Source: Isoetes taiwanensis
Taxonomy: Eukaryota; Streptophyta; Lycopodiopsida; Isoetales; Isoetaceae
Assembly: GCA_021234155.1 (NCBI GenBank)
Contig: JAJEKV010000110.1
Location: 314,187-378,186 of the forward strand
Direction of reading: 5' to 3'
DNA: 64,000 bases
Shown piece after piece: positions 1-12,031 of this stretch; the stretch's first letter is position 1, and each line of letters opens with the position of its first letter. The position numbers were made by a program, and so were the translations under genes. The notes beneath the pieces were generated by a model. The model was not told the DNA's origin, ran no database searches, and worked only from the letters and a program-made list of their open reading frames with translations.

Positions 1-1201
1 CATCGTCTCTGCGTTTTCATCTATGAACATGGATAGCACAGCATTGCCAGCCAAAGTATGAGACCTTGGCTTCTTAGACCCAGTATTTCCGTGCTCAGCA
101 ATTCTGTGGCCGTCATTGAAGAGCTTCTTCCACTTGTAAAAAGTGGAAATGGGAATGCCATAGGCTTTATGCCATGCTTTCACGCACACCTGTTTGTTAT
201 TCAACATCAGTTTGCGGACTACACCATTTTCAGAGCAAAGATCTAGCATGTTATATGCAAAAGTTGTGCGCTCCGAGGACTTCATGTTCCAGTAAAAGGT
301 TCTCATGCAAGCTATCTCACGGGATGTAAAAATTTGCACAAAGATCGTTTCATGCAGCACAGTGATGACCTGAAGTCTAGAATAGCCTCAGCACTAGTTT
401 TTCTTTCACATTTAGTCTGTGCTGGGCGTGTTCTGGGTCTCCGATTGACCATGCTGTAAGGTCTCTTTTTGGTGATGCCAATTTCGGGTCTAATGGAGTA
501 AGGTTCATTCTCCACATCCTTCTCCTTCACCGCAACCACAAGAGTAGAAACTGGAATGTTATCAACGAGCACGAGGGCTATGGGCCATCTCACAAGGTCA
601 TGCAGTTGGGGCATTTCTGCACAGGCCTGGCAGCGCATAGAGATCTTTTCAGGCATTGGAAAAATGTTCATGATAGTAGCAGCTATCGAGCCTTCCCCTA
701 ACTTCACGTCAGACACAGCATGGTTTGGATCGGCAAAAACGATAACACCATAGGCATAAGCCATGTAGCAGCATTCATGCATGAGTGTGCACGCCTTCTC
801 AACTAACTCATCTCTAGAAAGCCCTTGCACATGATTCGGTCTCATTAGTGGCTAACCCCTCATTCCCTCGGCCCCGCCGGTCTATCCTTTTTATCGACAC
901 GGTGGGGTGCAAGCTTCCTCATGTCTATCTAGTGGAGCAACAATGTCCTTCTTGTACCACAACACAAAAGTCCCCCCGACTTCACCCATTTTTTTCTATT
1001 TCCAATTCGGGAATTGGTAGCGATGTAATCCATCCGGAACATTCACAATTGAAACGACAACCATACCCTCGGGACCGGTCGAATTGTGATGGCTTCGAAA
1101 TTGTGGACTCTTCCTTACGCCACCTTTTTCCCCGCCAGATACTGGCGGAATTACATCAGCCATCCTCCAAACAAGAGGTCGTGAATAAGCGCCGCGCGAT
1201 C
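1..1201 (-). pseudogene. DUF7869-like protein gene, module copy 1 (truncated by window edge, frameshifted)
   Basis: Read on the minus strand from an apparent splice acceptor at about 1202, this encodes the N-terminal half of the same protein found at 58712-61836. Shared blocks are the RSHHN..GPEG segment (about 1090), GVIVFADPNHA (about 725), MNIFPMPEKISM (about 650), LVRWPIALVLVD (about 580) and, in another frame below position 305, MRTFYWNMKSSER and YNMLDLCSENG. The reading frame changes near 1000, near 850 and near 310-330, so no continuous protein survives. The domain with the putative acidic triad lies beyond the window start. It is divergently oriented to the ParB/methyltransferase-like gene starting at 2509, the arrangement also seen in the other two copies. 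The family name is an assignment from memory of DUF7869-type proteins; homology to the other two copies in this window is seen directly. Confidence 0.7.
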
Positions 1202-2508
1202 CTAGTGAGCAGAAAAAAGCACCGTGATCATAAACCACTACAAAAATATGAACTGAAAAAATAAGAAATGGTCACGACATTCGCCACCGCGATCTTATCG
1301 AGCATGGGTAAGAACGCGGTCGCTGGCTTAGTTGCAAGCATTCACACTAGCTGTTTCAATAAGAACTTCGTTCAAATCAAATTTCGAGGCTAGCTAGTGG
1401 GTTCAACTCTAAGTTATCGATATCCGGGAGTTCTTTGGTCAATAGCAAGTGTAGATGGTTGAAGGTATCGCGACCGCGATCTCGTGGAGCACCAAAGTTA
1501 AGCGATTGACTTACTGAGAATAAGGCATTACTCCTACCTCACGTATCACGGTGTTTAGTGTCATAAAAACGGTGTTTAGTTTCATCCACATAGAGAAAGA
1601 AAGTATATACTTGAAACACGTTTACATTGTATAATAAACACACCGAGTGCGCAGTTTTTTGCTTAGAACATCTATTTTTATATAGTTGCAACAAAGTATC
1701 GGGGAGGTATCTTATCAATCCATGCAATACATAGTGAATGTTAGTGCAGAGACTTCGGAGGTTGCGGTTATAATTGAAATTGATTGCATTGCTGATCACG
1801 TCTGATTCACTTGGTGAGGATATGCATCGAATAGGCCTTTTACCTCGGGAGAAACCCCGAATTGATGCGATTGCAGAATTCGAGTGTGTAGTGGCGGATT
1901 GCAAGCGGATTATCGGCGCCCTCGTCGGCGCCTTCAATGGATGCGAATTCTGCGAAGCAAATCCTTGCCCAAACTTGGCCCGGCCTTAGGGCTCAAGCGC
2001 CTCGAAGATCTTGCAAAACAATGAAATTTGAATTGGCTTTTCCCGCTTTCTCGAATTGGTTTGTTCTCGAATTCAAATTTTGCGTATTTGTCCGTCAAGT
2101 AAACCGGATATTTTGGAGGCATTTATGGTCGGATAAAGTGTCAGTCCGAAATTATGACCAAATTGAGCGCGGACGTCTAAGTGGATAAAGACCTTTCGTG
2201 CGGGTTCTTGGCCTTTCGGATGGGTATATTCGCATCGACCGCATTAATGTCGGGGAATAAATCTGGCGGCCGGCCGGTAATTATTACTAGCGCCGATGGC
2301 GCCATTATGGCGGCACGCGTTTTTCACGCAGCGCCATCATGAGGGGCGGGCATTTAATTTCCGCGGACGCGTTCTATAAATTGAAACTCAAAACATTCAA
2401 AAACTAATTTCTACTCAGCGATTTCATTCGGTAGCCTAGCGCCGCCGACCTCCGGCTCCCAGACCCACTCAAAAACCCATATTTCATCTTGAACCCGGCC
2501 GCGATCCC
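1202..2508. promoter_or_regulatory. Divergent spacer between the two arms of module copy 1
   Basis: This non-coding stretch separates the two divergent genes. It holds GATCGCG-family palindromes at about 1279-1294 and 1466-1481, each followed by a short tail ending in GAGC, as in copy 2. A TATA-like element (TATAAATT, 2375-2382) lies about 130 bp before the ATG of the plus-strand gene. The last 300 bp are GC-richer than the surroundings, with several GGCGCC and GGCCGGCC palindromes. Short ORFs here have no family resemblance and I do not call them. Confidence 0.5.
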
Positions 2509-5500
2509 ATGGCACCTAAGGACTCGTCGGAGAAGGTATTTTCTAACATTTCAGCTCAGCAAGATCGCGGCCGCGATCTTGCCTACTAGAACTTCTATTG
2601 CTTTCATAAGTATAGATGCTCGGCAAGATCGCTGATGCTGGGTCTTGCTTGATAAATTTTATAATTTCTAGATAAGCGTTCTTCATAAGTGTAGCTGCTC
2701 ATCAAGATCGCGACGCGGTCTTGCTTGATTGGTTTTATAATTTCGGATAAGCGGTCTTCATAAGTGTAGCTGCTCATCAAGATCGCTGACGTGATGCGGG
2801 TGAGCATAGATTTTCTTTATTGCGATGTTCATCGGTACTAGTGTAGTAGGTCATTAGTTTGCGGACAATGATGTTTTCTTGCCGGTGCTTAAGTGCTACA
2901 CAAAGTCAGCGGCAGCGATTGTGTGGAGTTCTATTTTAGCTGCTTGGCAGGATCGCGGTCGCGTTTCTCTACAGTAGTTTAAACCTCTTTATTGCACCAC
3001 ATTATGCAGCCTACCAGGCACTCACTACAGGCTTTTGTTTACAGCACTTGCTCTCTTCCGAGGACCAGATGTCGAGCGGTCAGTATTATAACCCCTTCCA
3101 ATGAAAGGAAATGGTGTATCGAGATTGCACGGGCTATACCGCACATTAAGGGTGATCGCAGAAAGGACACATTACTTTTTTCTGGATTTGGAAAAAGCCG
3201 AGGACGTTGAACAAGTTGGCATAGTGGTGGCAATGTGGGAAGGCACGAAGAACAATGTGCAAGATGCCATCATATGCAGCATTGAGGACCCACAAGCATT
3301 GCAGTTTCTGGAGTACATTTTGAAATGGCGCAATTATGACCCGTCTTTGATGATGACAAGCAAAATGAACAAGCCGATACGAGGAAAAAGCGTCGACGTC
3401 GGCTAAGGGTATGGCTGGTTGTTGCCATCCTATGAATCTCTCTCTTTGTCGGGTATAAAGGGAAACAGAGACATATTGCTCGGGTTCTCGACATGCGTAA
3501 ATGGTTTGTCTACTGAGAAGAAGCCTCCATTTGTGCCTTGAAAGCGGTTCGGGGATGAGAAGATGCCCTCCGTGATGGACACCAATTGGCTAAGAGCCGT
3601 GGCCAAGAAAAAGAGTGTGAAGCCTATTGCTACTTTGGGAGAGACCTCAAAGCACCAAAAGAAATTGCTCAAGAACCACAATCCACGATAAACCCCTCAG
3701 GTATTGTTAACCCTACTCTTCCTATTGCTATGAAGGCCCCGGATAGCAATACATCCGGGTGGATTTATTCCAAAAATTCCCTCCTTTCAAAATTAGCCTT
3801 AAGAATCGACACCTCGTGAGTATGGCCCGCTTGACCGCCAGTTCTCAAACCCCCGATTCACGAATGCCTCCTCTAAACTAGCATTGACATGGCCCCAAGC
3901 ACTGCCATTCGGTCGAGTTGAAGTTCAATCCCAAAGAGGGCATAAGATGGCAGAGCAAACCACTCGAAGCTTGAACAGTTCAAAAGGTTCTACCCCTTAG
4001 GGGGTTAATTGGTTTACAAAGATTTCTATTTTTGATTGTGAACTGCACCAGCAAACTTGACACACGAGAATGCGGTCAAATGACCATGTTCAAACTACGG
4101 TTAAAAGCTTCAAGACATACCCGACGAGAGGTCCTCACCCCTGGCGACGTCGTTCCGTTTGACCCTATTACCGGGTAACTAATTCTTTATCTTTTGGACA
4201 CTTTCGTTATGTAGATTTGACCTGCGGTTGTCTATCTTTTCAGGAGGAGGGTGACATGGAGCAATCCGAAGATTTGAAGGGCAAGAAATTTTATATTATT
4301 TCGGCAACCACGATATTTGTCTTTGCACAACTCCTTTGTTGATTCGTCGGCGAAGTTCGAAAGTAGCAACGAGAATTTGCCAAAGTATATGCTAGAAGAA
4401 GATCGAGGGTGCTGAGCGGAAATCTTAGACAAGGAATATATAGAGTTGAGTATTCAATGCAACGGTAATTGCAAACACCGGTGTCTGTAGAGCCACCGAT
4501 TGAAAAGCGCAACAACTTCGTCATCGGCCACAAGGCTTATGGTTGCCCTCCACAAGGACCTATAGGGACAGCTAAAACTTCAGCTTGGAAGGTATTTATT
4601 TGTTTTCTACTTCGCCAAGTTGCGTCGCGATCTTGATGACCTTGAAATTGCTTACTGCGGGGATTTCCATGAAATTGCAGCGACCACCTTGAAAGTGCGA
4701 GGAGCTTAAGGATGAAAAGCAATTCATTTTTATGGATGAGAAGGTTTTCAAGTTAATGGAAGTTGCCGGTCTCGTGGGTGAGTCGTAAAACTTCGGTGAT
4801 GATCATGGTGAGTTTCGGACAAGCCATCCAAAGACTTCTTTAACAAGACACGGCTCGCTTACTACGAGGTATGTCGAATGCAGAGTTGTCACAGCTGTTC
4901 GATGAGATTATAGAAGGCAAGACCTATTTAAAGGTGCAGTCAGGTTATAGCGGGAGATTTGATTGCAGACAACGGGCAATTGACATCAGAACCCTCACTT
5001 TTATGAGGCGCGAAATTTTGTCTTATGCCTCAAATTTGCTGCAAAAGGATTTCGATAGCTGGGAGGAATTGCTTCAGGCTTTTCGATTTCACCGAGCGAG
5101 AATACTTGGATATATCGATACCGAAATCTGATGCGTGAAGGCTAACTATAACAAGGATCATACACTAGGTAACCTACCTGTAGCCTTTTGGAGCCAATCA
5201 GGAATATTCTAAAGCCAGAAGAGGCTAGAAAAAGAAAGGAAAAGAAAAATATTGTCATAGCAGTGACAAAGGATGGCATCCCTACTTCCTCCCAAGTGTC
5301 AGAGAATGCGACACTGATATTTATTGACATCCGAGGGATAAACAAGGTATGGGATTGCAAGAAATACACAGATCTATTTACAAGGATAGCTACCATGGAC
5401 GGATGCCAAAGTTTATCACTTGGTCATTATCATGCGCCGAGTGAATTTGCCCAATTGCTTGTTGATCGGAAGCAAATTCAGGCGGTGGCTACCTATCTTT

Positions 5501-6698
5501 AGGTTCCTATGAAGAAATGGGATGGGAGAGCAAAAGAAGGGTGAAAGAACATCATTACTTTATTAGTCATATGTGCATTAATGGGAGTGATGTTAGGTGT
5601 AGCACCTGTGTGCAACCGAGTTGGAGCTTCACCTATATCCACACGGCAAGGCTCCTAAGTCAACACCATTGCCTCCCAATGCCGCTAATGTGTAATGAGG
5701 ATGCCGACGAGAAGATAAAAAAGAAATATCAGACTCTTTTTACGGGCAAACCAAGATTCAAATGGGCGGCAATGGAAGGAGATCTTGTATTGAAATGTAA
5801 TTTGAAAACCTCCTATGCCTACCATATTGTTGAACGGTGGTGCCAACCGATGGTTGTGTTTCGGATTTCTTTTTTAAATTTTGGGGCGGCTTCTCTTGTT
5901 GCTCTTATGCAAGGCAAAAAGAGCGTGGCTTTCAAAGTTCGGGTAAAAGTGTGCCGTTTCGAGGGCGTTCTTTTTGAAACGCTTTGATAAGATGGCCAAT
6001 CCAAGTGCCGATGGGTTTGAGGACGAGCCGAAAGCAGAGAATGTTGACCCTGATCCAGCTCAACCCGACATCAGTATCACCCAAAACACAGATCTATCAA
6101 AGTTGGGTTCCATTTTGGAAAACCTCGATGCTAAGTCCTACGAAGAGAGAATGCAAGAAACAAAGCGCTTGCTTGAAGAGACGGAAAAAGGTATAGAAGC
6201 CCTGGAGCCCACTTTCCAAAAATTGCATGCACTTAATGAGAAGCTTGATGGGTACATGCCTTTCTTGACAGGCGAACATAAGTTTGAATACGTGGGCGTA
6301 GAACACATGGAAACAGACCCAAAGCACATGGAAGGCACCAACAAACACATGGTCATTGACCAAGATGAGGTTCTTGGGTCAAGGAGCATCAGGTACACAG
6401 CAAGAGGCACATCCACCTCAGAATGCTACTGCTGCGGAGCTACTGCAAAACGAACTTATAGGCGGGAGGGCGATCACGTTGGGCCGGTGAAGAATGGGAG
6501 CCCGATTCACATCTGCGGCGCATCGCAAACGCCATGGGTGTTTGATTCGAGAGGTCCTGAGTTATTCAGAGATGGACACAACACAAGCTATGTGAATTGG
6601 GTAGAGAGCATGTCCATCGCATGGCCAATGAAATGGGTGTGATACCCGATCAAGTATCCGAAACACAATCGAATAATTATCTCCTTCAATCAAGGTAA
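2509..6698 (+). pseudogene. ParB-like plus DNA-methyltransferase-like protein gene, module copy 1 (decayed)
   Basis: Exon 1 (2509-2535) encodes MAPKDSSEK and ends at a GT donor. Intron 1 ends at CAG 3044, and exon 2 resumes with LFRGPD. Matching blocks against copy 2, in order, are MWEGTKNNVQDAIICS (about 3235), a conserved DTNWLRA (3581-3598), the ParB-like run ending VVPFDP (about 4150), a second intron after ITG (about 4176-4241), TSAWK (about 4578), MSNAELSQLFDEI..GKTY (about 4871), KPEEARKRKEKKN (about 5210), the IFIDIRG segment (about 5320), KTSYAYHIVE (about 5805), a weak SAM-motif-like region (about 5860), then a coiled-coil tail with SYEERMQETKRLLEE (about 6137) and FEYVGVE. Frames shift at exon 1/2, near 3410, 4250-4800, 5210, 5500 and 6540-6600, so it is dead. 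Function is inferred only through copy 2. Confidence 0.7.
2536..3044 (+). repeat. Intron 1 of copy 1: GATCGCG palindromes in a 75-79 bp tandem repeat
   Basis: The intron contains a perfect 16 bp palindrome at 2563-2578 and diverged versions at 2627, 2706-2720, 2783 and 2951-2966. Between 2603 and about 2800 there are three tandem units starting at 2603, 2682 and 2757 (periods 79 and 75). Each unit has TTCATAAGT.TAG.TGCTC, then the palindrome, then GCTTGAT and TTTTATAATTTC. The corresponding intron of copy 2 (56747-57202) also carries a palindrome array, so the position is conserved although the spacer sequence is not. Confidence 0.75.
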
Positions 6699-7190
6699 TT
6701 ATGTTGTATATTACTTCCTTCAATGAAAACTTTTGTTTGAAAACTTTGGTTTTGTCTTTACCCATATCTTTTACCATATGTTAAATGCTAAAAATAATCG
6801 CGACCGCGATCCTCCAGTAACAATTAATTACATGGCTCTAAATCTTGAATTTTTTGTGTGATATCCTTGCTCCTCGGTACCTTCTTTTAACACAATGCTC
6901 TCATATGGTTTTAATAAAAGGCACATTCTTTTCGTCTCCTTTCACTCGCGAAACATCGCGTTTCAAGGCTTCTTCGCGAGAAGTTTTCACACTCCCTCCT
7001 ACTACGTTATACTCGCGGTGAACCTTTGCATTAGCAGTAAAAACTATATTTCCGAATAAGACTGAAGCATTTGCAGAATTTGTGCAAAAAAACGCCAACT
7101 TTTACTCAATTGGTAGTAGTTTTTGCACTATATGGCAACCCGCTAACCTATTTCATGCTAAACGAGAATTCCAAATTTCTCTAATTAATG
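6699..7190 (+). other. 3' flank of module copy 1, conserved with copy 2
   Basis: A palindrome of the GATCGCG family sits at 6796-6811. From about 7085 to 7190 the sequence is clearly homologous to the reverse complement of 52735-52840. In both, one frame reads TYFMLNENS followed by a few residues and a stop, suggesting a last exon or a conserved 3' end. An acceptor-like TTGCAG ends at 7076. The homology stops abruptly after CTAATTAAT near 7190 (52735 in copy 2), which may mark one boundary of the module. Confidence 0.55.
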
Positions 7191-8279
7191 ATATCGTGCT
7201 TAAAAGGGGGTTTTGCAGCACTACATTGTAGAATCAGGAAACCAATACCTTGTAAAAAAACATTATGCTAACTGAAAAAAACAAATACCTTTGTAAGTGA
7301 GCAAAAAATCCATCTTCTGGTAGTAAAATCCACTCCGGCAATAAGAATCCAAGAGGGCAAGTACACATGCATATGCACACATGCACACACATGCACACAT
7401 GCACATGCACTTGCACTTGCACATGCACAATACACATGCACATGCACATGCATACACATGCACATGAACATGCACATGCACACACATGCACATGCATGTG
7501 CACATGCACATGCATACACATGCGCAGTGTTCATGCACAAACACATGCAGAGAAAGACAACAACCCTCGGATTGTTCCAACCAACGAAAATCAACGGCCC
7601 ATAAAGGGTGCACTCTAGAAATACTATTTAGTACACCTCAACGAATACAACAACGAAATCATAGAAAAACCATGTCAAAAAGCGTATAAAAATCTAAAAG
7701 TCACCCCCTGTTATTGTGCTACATATTGAAGCAAACATTTTTACATGAAAGTATACCTTATTGAACAAACTTACGCTTTGAAGCACATAAGCCGCGTTAC
7801 ATTAAAGAGGGACTCATGCAATTCCCCTTTTTTTGGAAATCCTATTTTTTTAAGGCAAAAGCATGTGCAAATGATTTTTGCTCCATGATTGTTTGAATAA
7901 GAGACTTTTTCTAGTGTTAAAAAGAACTAGAGGGTTACAAATGGTCTTTTTTTCTCGGATGGCGAGTCGAGAAACTAAAAAACACATACAAAACCAATGA
8001 AATAATTCACTTTCTACAAACAAAGTGGTAGTATTCAATGAAATAAAAGACAACATTACAATGTAGTTTATAGTGGACAAAAAGACCATGATGGACCTTT
8101 CATTTCTATCCAAAGGGATGCGACTAAAAAAATCTATTTATATACAAATGGCCTCCTCATCTCGGATGGCGAGTCGAGAAACTATAGAACAATGACTTGT
8201 TTTTCATAAATAATGTCTTTACAATGTAATTTACAGTGGACGAAGAGACCACGGTGGCCGTGCTGTCACAACTGTTACA
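7191..8279. other. Non-coding stretch with two direct repeats
   Basis: No gene is supported here. Apart from the CACATG minisatellite (7361-7548) it holds a diverged direct repeat: 7937-8095 and 8147-8255 share a CTCGGATGGCGAGTCGAGAA core and a later TTACAATGTA.TTTA.AGTGGAC segment ending in GACCA..GTGG. These look like two fragments of the same repetitive element. Confidence 0.5.
7361..7548. repeat. CACATG-type minisatellite
   Basis: About 190 bp built from imperfect CACATG hexamers, giving alternating purine-pyrimidine sequence. Open frames through it on both strands encode only HM or CMC repeats and are artefacts of the low complexity. Confidence 0.95.
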
Positions 8280-8664
8280 TCAGGATGATACACGGTCCAT
8301 CTGAGTAACAACGACCAAAGCATGCTCGGGCCTTCTCCAAGCTCTCCAAACAATGTGAAGATGATGCAAAGCTTCACGAGGGGGAAGCTTCATGGGCGAC
8401 CACCTTGCCCTTCCAACCAATCTCGCCACCCTCCTCCCACATCCTCTCTTAAATTGTTGGGTTAAAAATATTTTCTCTCCCATCCCCTATGGATGTCATG
8501 CATTGCTTGCAAGATCCTTTGCGACTCATGAAGTTTGAAAATGGGCTTCCTTTCATCAGGAACCCTTGCGTTATTGTAATACTTGCGTTTCCTATTGATC
8601 GTATTCCAAAGCCCTAATAAGAGTGTGTTCTGAGTGGGAAGCACACCGGGCTCCTTGTCATCTA
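8280..8664 (-). pseudogene. Unrecognised exon-like fragment
   Basis: After an acceptor-like TTCTAG, the minus strand is open for about 65 codons (8664-8462) with a non-random composition: DDKEPG, LLLGLWNTINRK, VPDERKPIFKLHE and QAMHDIHRGW. A second open stretch follows in another frame to 8280. The pattern of a basic, histidine-containing C-terminal segment loosely recalls the zinc-binding region of integrases, but I cannot confirm that. It lies between the minisatellite and the HAD-like gene on the same strand, so it could also be a downstream exon of that gene. Confidence 0.25.
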
Positions 8665-8905
8665 GAAGAATAGAACATCAAAATTAACAATTACAGTCCA
8701 GTTAGCAATGCCAGTCCAAACAAACCATCACAGTCCAATTACATTTTCATTCAGGTGTTTCATATATTAATGTTACTTTGAGTAGGAGCTTTGACATATT
8801 TGTAGCTTTGAGCAGAAAGGCACTTTCTCGCCTTGCAACAGAATACATCTTTTTTTTTTCTATACAAAACATTACACAATATACATAGAAACATGCAGAG
8901 CCATA

Positions 8906-9937
8906 TCATTCAAGTGAATCACCATATAATTTCTTATCCATCACTGCCGTGATGCCGCTGCTTTCCTCGTCAACCTCCTTGAGCTCTGGATAATTCTGCA
9001 GAACAGCCGCCACAAGAATTGAAAGGGCCTCAGCCAAGACAGGAATCAATTTAAGTGCAAGCCACTTATCTGTTTCAAACTCCTCATAGTCATATGTTTT
9101 GGTAATGATGGTGTTATAGGAGTTGTGATAACACTTATAGGTGATATCATCTATGATGATAGTGTTGTGCTTGTTGTATTCCTGAAATGCCTTGTAGACG
9201 CGCTGGAACTTCTTCACTGTTATAGGTTTCTCTTTTGTGACAATAGGCGGCAAATCCGCGACATGATCACACCTTTCACTGCCCCATACAAACTTAAACC
9301 TCGTCGCTGGCAACCCTAGAATACCCAGGACATTCGAGATATTTTTCTTCGTCATTGAAGACAAGATTGCCACTTTAAAGCCTCGATGGAGGCACCAATA
9401 ATAATAGCACGTGAGTGGGGTCAAGGACACACCATTTTAGTGTTCGTCTTCTTTGGCTTTTGCGAGATGTTCAGTTCCACATCCTGGTACATTGCTGTGA
9501 AGACACCGTTGATATCAAATATTACGAGCTTGGTCGGTGCATCTGGATCCCAGTTTGAGTTCGACTCCGACCAGTAATCCACTTCCGAATCTAGGGTTGG
9601 AATCCTGATTGCCGCACCCTTTGTTTTTTATGGCGAACCTGGCTCTGACAGTGGATCTGGATTTTTACGGATTCTACTTCCCAATTTGTCTTTTTGCTTC
9701 AAGATTTTTCTTAGAATCTGCTTCATGGTTCTTGTCAGAGTGGTGTTCCTAAATTTTTTCATCTTCATGTTCCTGAATTCGTTGTGCGGACGCCGAAACA
9801 TGGTCAGACGACCCCGATAATGACAACGACGATGATGAATCTGGGTAAGCCATTTGAGCAAATTCTCTGACATGATGAATGATGCCAGTTAGCACTGTTA
9901 GTGAGGTTCTCAACTCGCGGGTTGAGAACCAAGGCAT
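8906..9937 (-). pseudogene. FCP1/HAD phosphatase-like gene next to module copy 1
   Basis: The minus strand encodes an N-terminal serine- and acid-rich region from an ATG at 9937, then HAD motif I in the form KLVIFDINGVF (about 9500-9530), motif II as VAILSSMTKKNISNVL (about 9330-9375) and a late acidic motif IIIDD (about 9140-9160), followed by a C-terminal EVDEESSG segment and a stop at 8906. The layout is that of FCP1/Scp1-type aspartate phosphatases. The second acidic residue of motif I is Asn, a variant also present in the homologue at 42712. Frame changes near 9430 and 9600-9780 break it. A related gene follows module copy 3, so this family may travel with the module. Substrate is unknown. 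Confidence 0.6.
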
Positions 9938-10480
9938 TTAATGAAAATATGGTAAGTGAGCTCGCTTATTCTTGCTAGCACTTGTTCTGGTGCCTCGTCT
10001 TCCATGCATGTCAAGGGATCCTCTTGGTTATTTTAGCTGTTGGCCACCTCCTCTTCTCTTTTTTCCTCCTTGCTGGTTGACTCATTCTTTTTATTCACAA
10101 AGTGGTGATGCAGTGCATCCAAGTACGACTTTATGGGCTTTGTCACCAACTATCGATATTGGTTTCATTCTATATAACATGAGAATAACCGGTTCATGTA
10201 CCGCTCGTACACGATCTGATCATCTTCGAGCAAACTCATAACAAAGTACTTGATAACCTCAGGGCGTATTGGTATCTTGTGGATAGGACGTATGCTGCCA
10301 TTTGTGCTCACCTTGTCAAATGATGGCAATTCCACCCTTCCAGGGATCCAGATTCTCACTTATCCACTTACAGGAGTTCACTTGACCACCACTTGTCAAA
10401 AAGTCAAAGACTATTATGGCGAGATCAAATTCTTTGCCTTCGGTGGTGGCTACTCTAGTGGTTCTTGAAGAAAGGGATTT
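9938..10480 (-). pseudogene. Possible upstream exons, unrecognised
   Basis: On the minus strand 10450-10320 is open as EGKEFDLAIIVFDFLTSGG followed by CKWISENLDPWKGG, and 10359-10165 is open in another frame through PEVIKYFVMSLLEDDQIVYE. Composition and the short distance to the HAD-like gene on the same strand suggest coding remnants, perhaps its 5' exons. No family is recognised. The plus strand also has a short open frame here, so the strand call is uncertain. Confidence 0.25.
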
Positions 10481-10493
10481 TCCTCCCTTGCAA

Positions 10494-11876
10494 GGTGCTG
10501 TGAGTAAGGGAGCGGAAGTTATCCAACAGGTACAGATTCTAATCCTAATGTAGTTCCTCAGCTTCAGGTAAATGATAGTGCTTGGAAGTCATATGATTCT
10601 ATTATAAAAGTTTCATATCAAAGATTTAGTGATTGGGCTTTGTAAGAATATATCTAATGCTTCCAGAAAGGCAAGGGTAGCAGCTGCTTTACAAGTGTTG
10701 TCTAAAGGGAGTAAGGATGAGTTGTCGGCAATCTTGGACACATAGGTTCAACTTCAACAAAAATTGTCTCCAAATGACATATTTTACCAGTCTGACTGTC
10801 AGAATATTGTAGTTGAAGCTTCTGATATTCCTGTGGTTGAAGTGGATCATCAAGCTCATAATTAAATGTGCAGAAAACTTATCTTCTATGCAGTTCTTGG
10901 ATATTTTACTGGTGGCTATTTAGATTTTTCACGGTTTCGTGTTTGGTTATCTCGGCTTTTGAGACGCCTTCAACTTCCTCCTTTTCAATCCATCAAGTTG
11001 TTAACAAAAACTTTATTCTTATTATATTTGAAAGTAGTGACGCCGTGGATTCTTTGGTATCAAGAGGGATCGATCCACTTGATGGGGAATATATAATGTA
11101 TCAGTATTACTCTCCTAGCTTTACACCAGATATGGTTCGTGCAGTAAAGATGCCTTGCTGGTTCTCGTTACCTAATCTTCCTCCTGATCTAATGTCTCAT
11201 CAATTTCTAGTTGCAATTGCAATGAGACTTGGAGTTCATATCTCACACTCCATCATGAATGGTCTAAGGATTTGTGTTTCTATGCTAGTGACTCGCCTTT
11301 ATCAGATTGTATAGTTGTGAAGAGTGAGCCTTGGTATAAGAAGTTGGATCTTAAGCTCCTAAATGGTCTAGAATTAGCCTCTTTGTTTCCTGATAAGGAG
11401 GCTTTTGCTAGCTTTCATCGAGGTAGTCGTGCATCTCAGGCATCTGTTTAACATTCTTCTCAGGTTCAAGCTCCCGTTGTTATTTCTTCATCTATTCATG
11501 ATCAACCTTTGCCGGTTGCTATGCATTCCTCAGCTATAGAAGATGCTCTACATACAGTTCCGATGGTGTCGTCCTTAGCATCATTAGCTGCATCTATATT
11601 GCCTACTACTCTCCACGTTGTTGTTTCTGCTTCTCATGCTTCTGAGATTGTTATGGCTGGTGGTCCTAATCTTCAGTGCGCTAAAGAGTCATGGCAACAG
11701 GTCAATTGGAAGAAGGCAGTGAAGAAAAAGTCTGCCATATCATCTCATGAGCCTATCCTACCTCGTACTATTCAATGGCATGATAATTTGATGTCTGTTG
11801 ATGATCATCTCGATGTCACAGATCATGTTGATTGTGATGAGGCCATTAAATGCCTCAAGGTGGAACAAGAAATATG
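10494..11876 (+). pseudogene. LINE ORF1 remnant with DUF4283-like domain
   Basis: The first third (to about 10860) aligns in a broken frame with the N-terminal part of the minus-strand copy at 51284-52438 (SRKARVAAALQVLSKG, NDIFYQSDCQN). A continuous frame at 10868-11314 then carries the DUF4283-like core: IHQVVNKNFILIIFESSDAV, SRGIDPLDGEY, MPCWFSLPNLPPDLMSHQF and IAMRLGVHISHSI. A later frame from 11509 to 11876 is serine/alanine-rich and ends with a basic-acidic tail. DUF4283 is typical of nucleic-acid-binding ORF1/gag proteins of plant non-LTR retrotransposons. No endonuclease or reverse transcriptase follows. An (AAAT)n tail at 12001-12031 lies 125 bp after the stop and fits a non-LTR 3' end, so this may be an ORF1-only element. 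Confidence 0.7.
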
Positions 11877-12000
11877 ATTATATACTGTGTATAGGTGGTT
11901 TTGCTTAGTGGATTATTTCGTCCTCTTGGTCTTGAGTCCCATGTCACAGGTCCCTTATATGTATCTTGATTTTCCTTGACAATAGATTGTCGTCCTTCCA

Positions 12001-12031
12001 AAAATAAATAAATAAATAAATAAATAAATAA
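12001..12031 (+). repeat. (AAAT)n tract, probable 3' tail of the LINE remnant
   Basis: Seven to eight AAAT/AATA units follow the ORF1 remnant. Short tandem tails of this kind are common at 3' ends of non-LTR retroelements. It could alternatively be an independent microsatellite. Confidence 0.7.

Noticed and set aside
7234-7613. Long Cys/Met/His-repeat frames on both strands
   Set aside because: They are translations of the CACATG minisatellite; every frame is open because the repeat lacks stop codons.
10250-10468. Plus-strand protein at 10250-10468
   Set aside because: The minus strand over the same interval has the more coding-like composition; neither is recognised.
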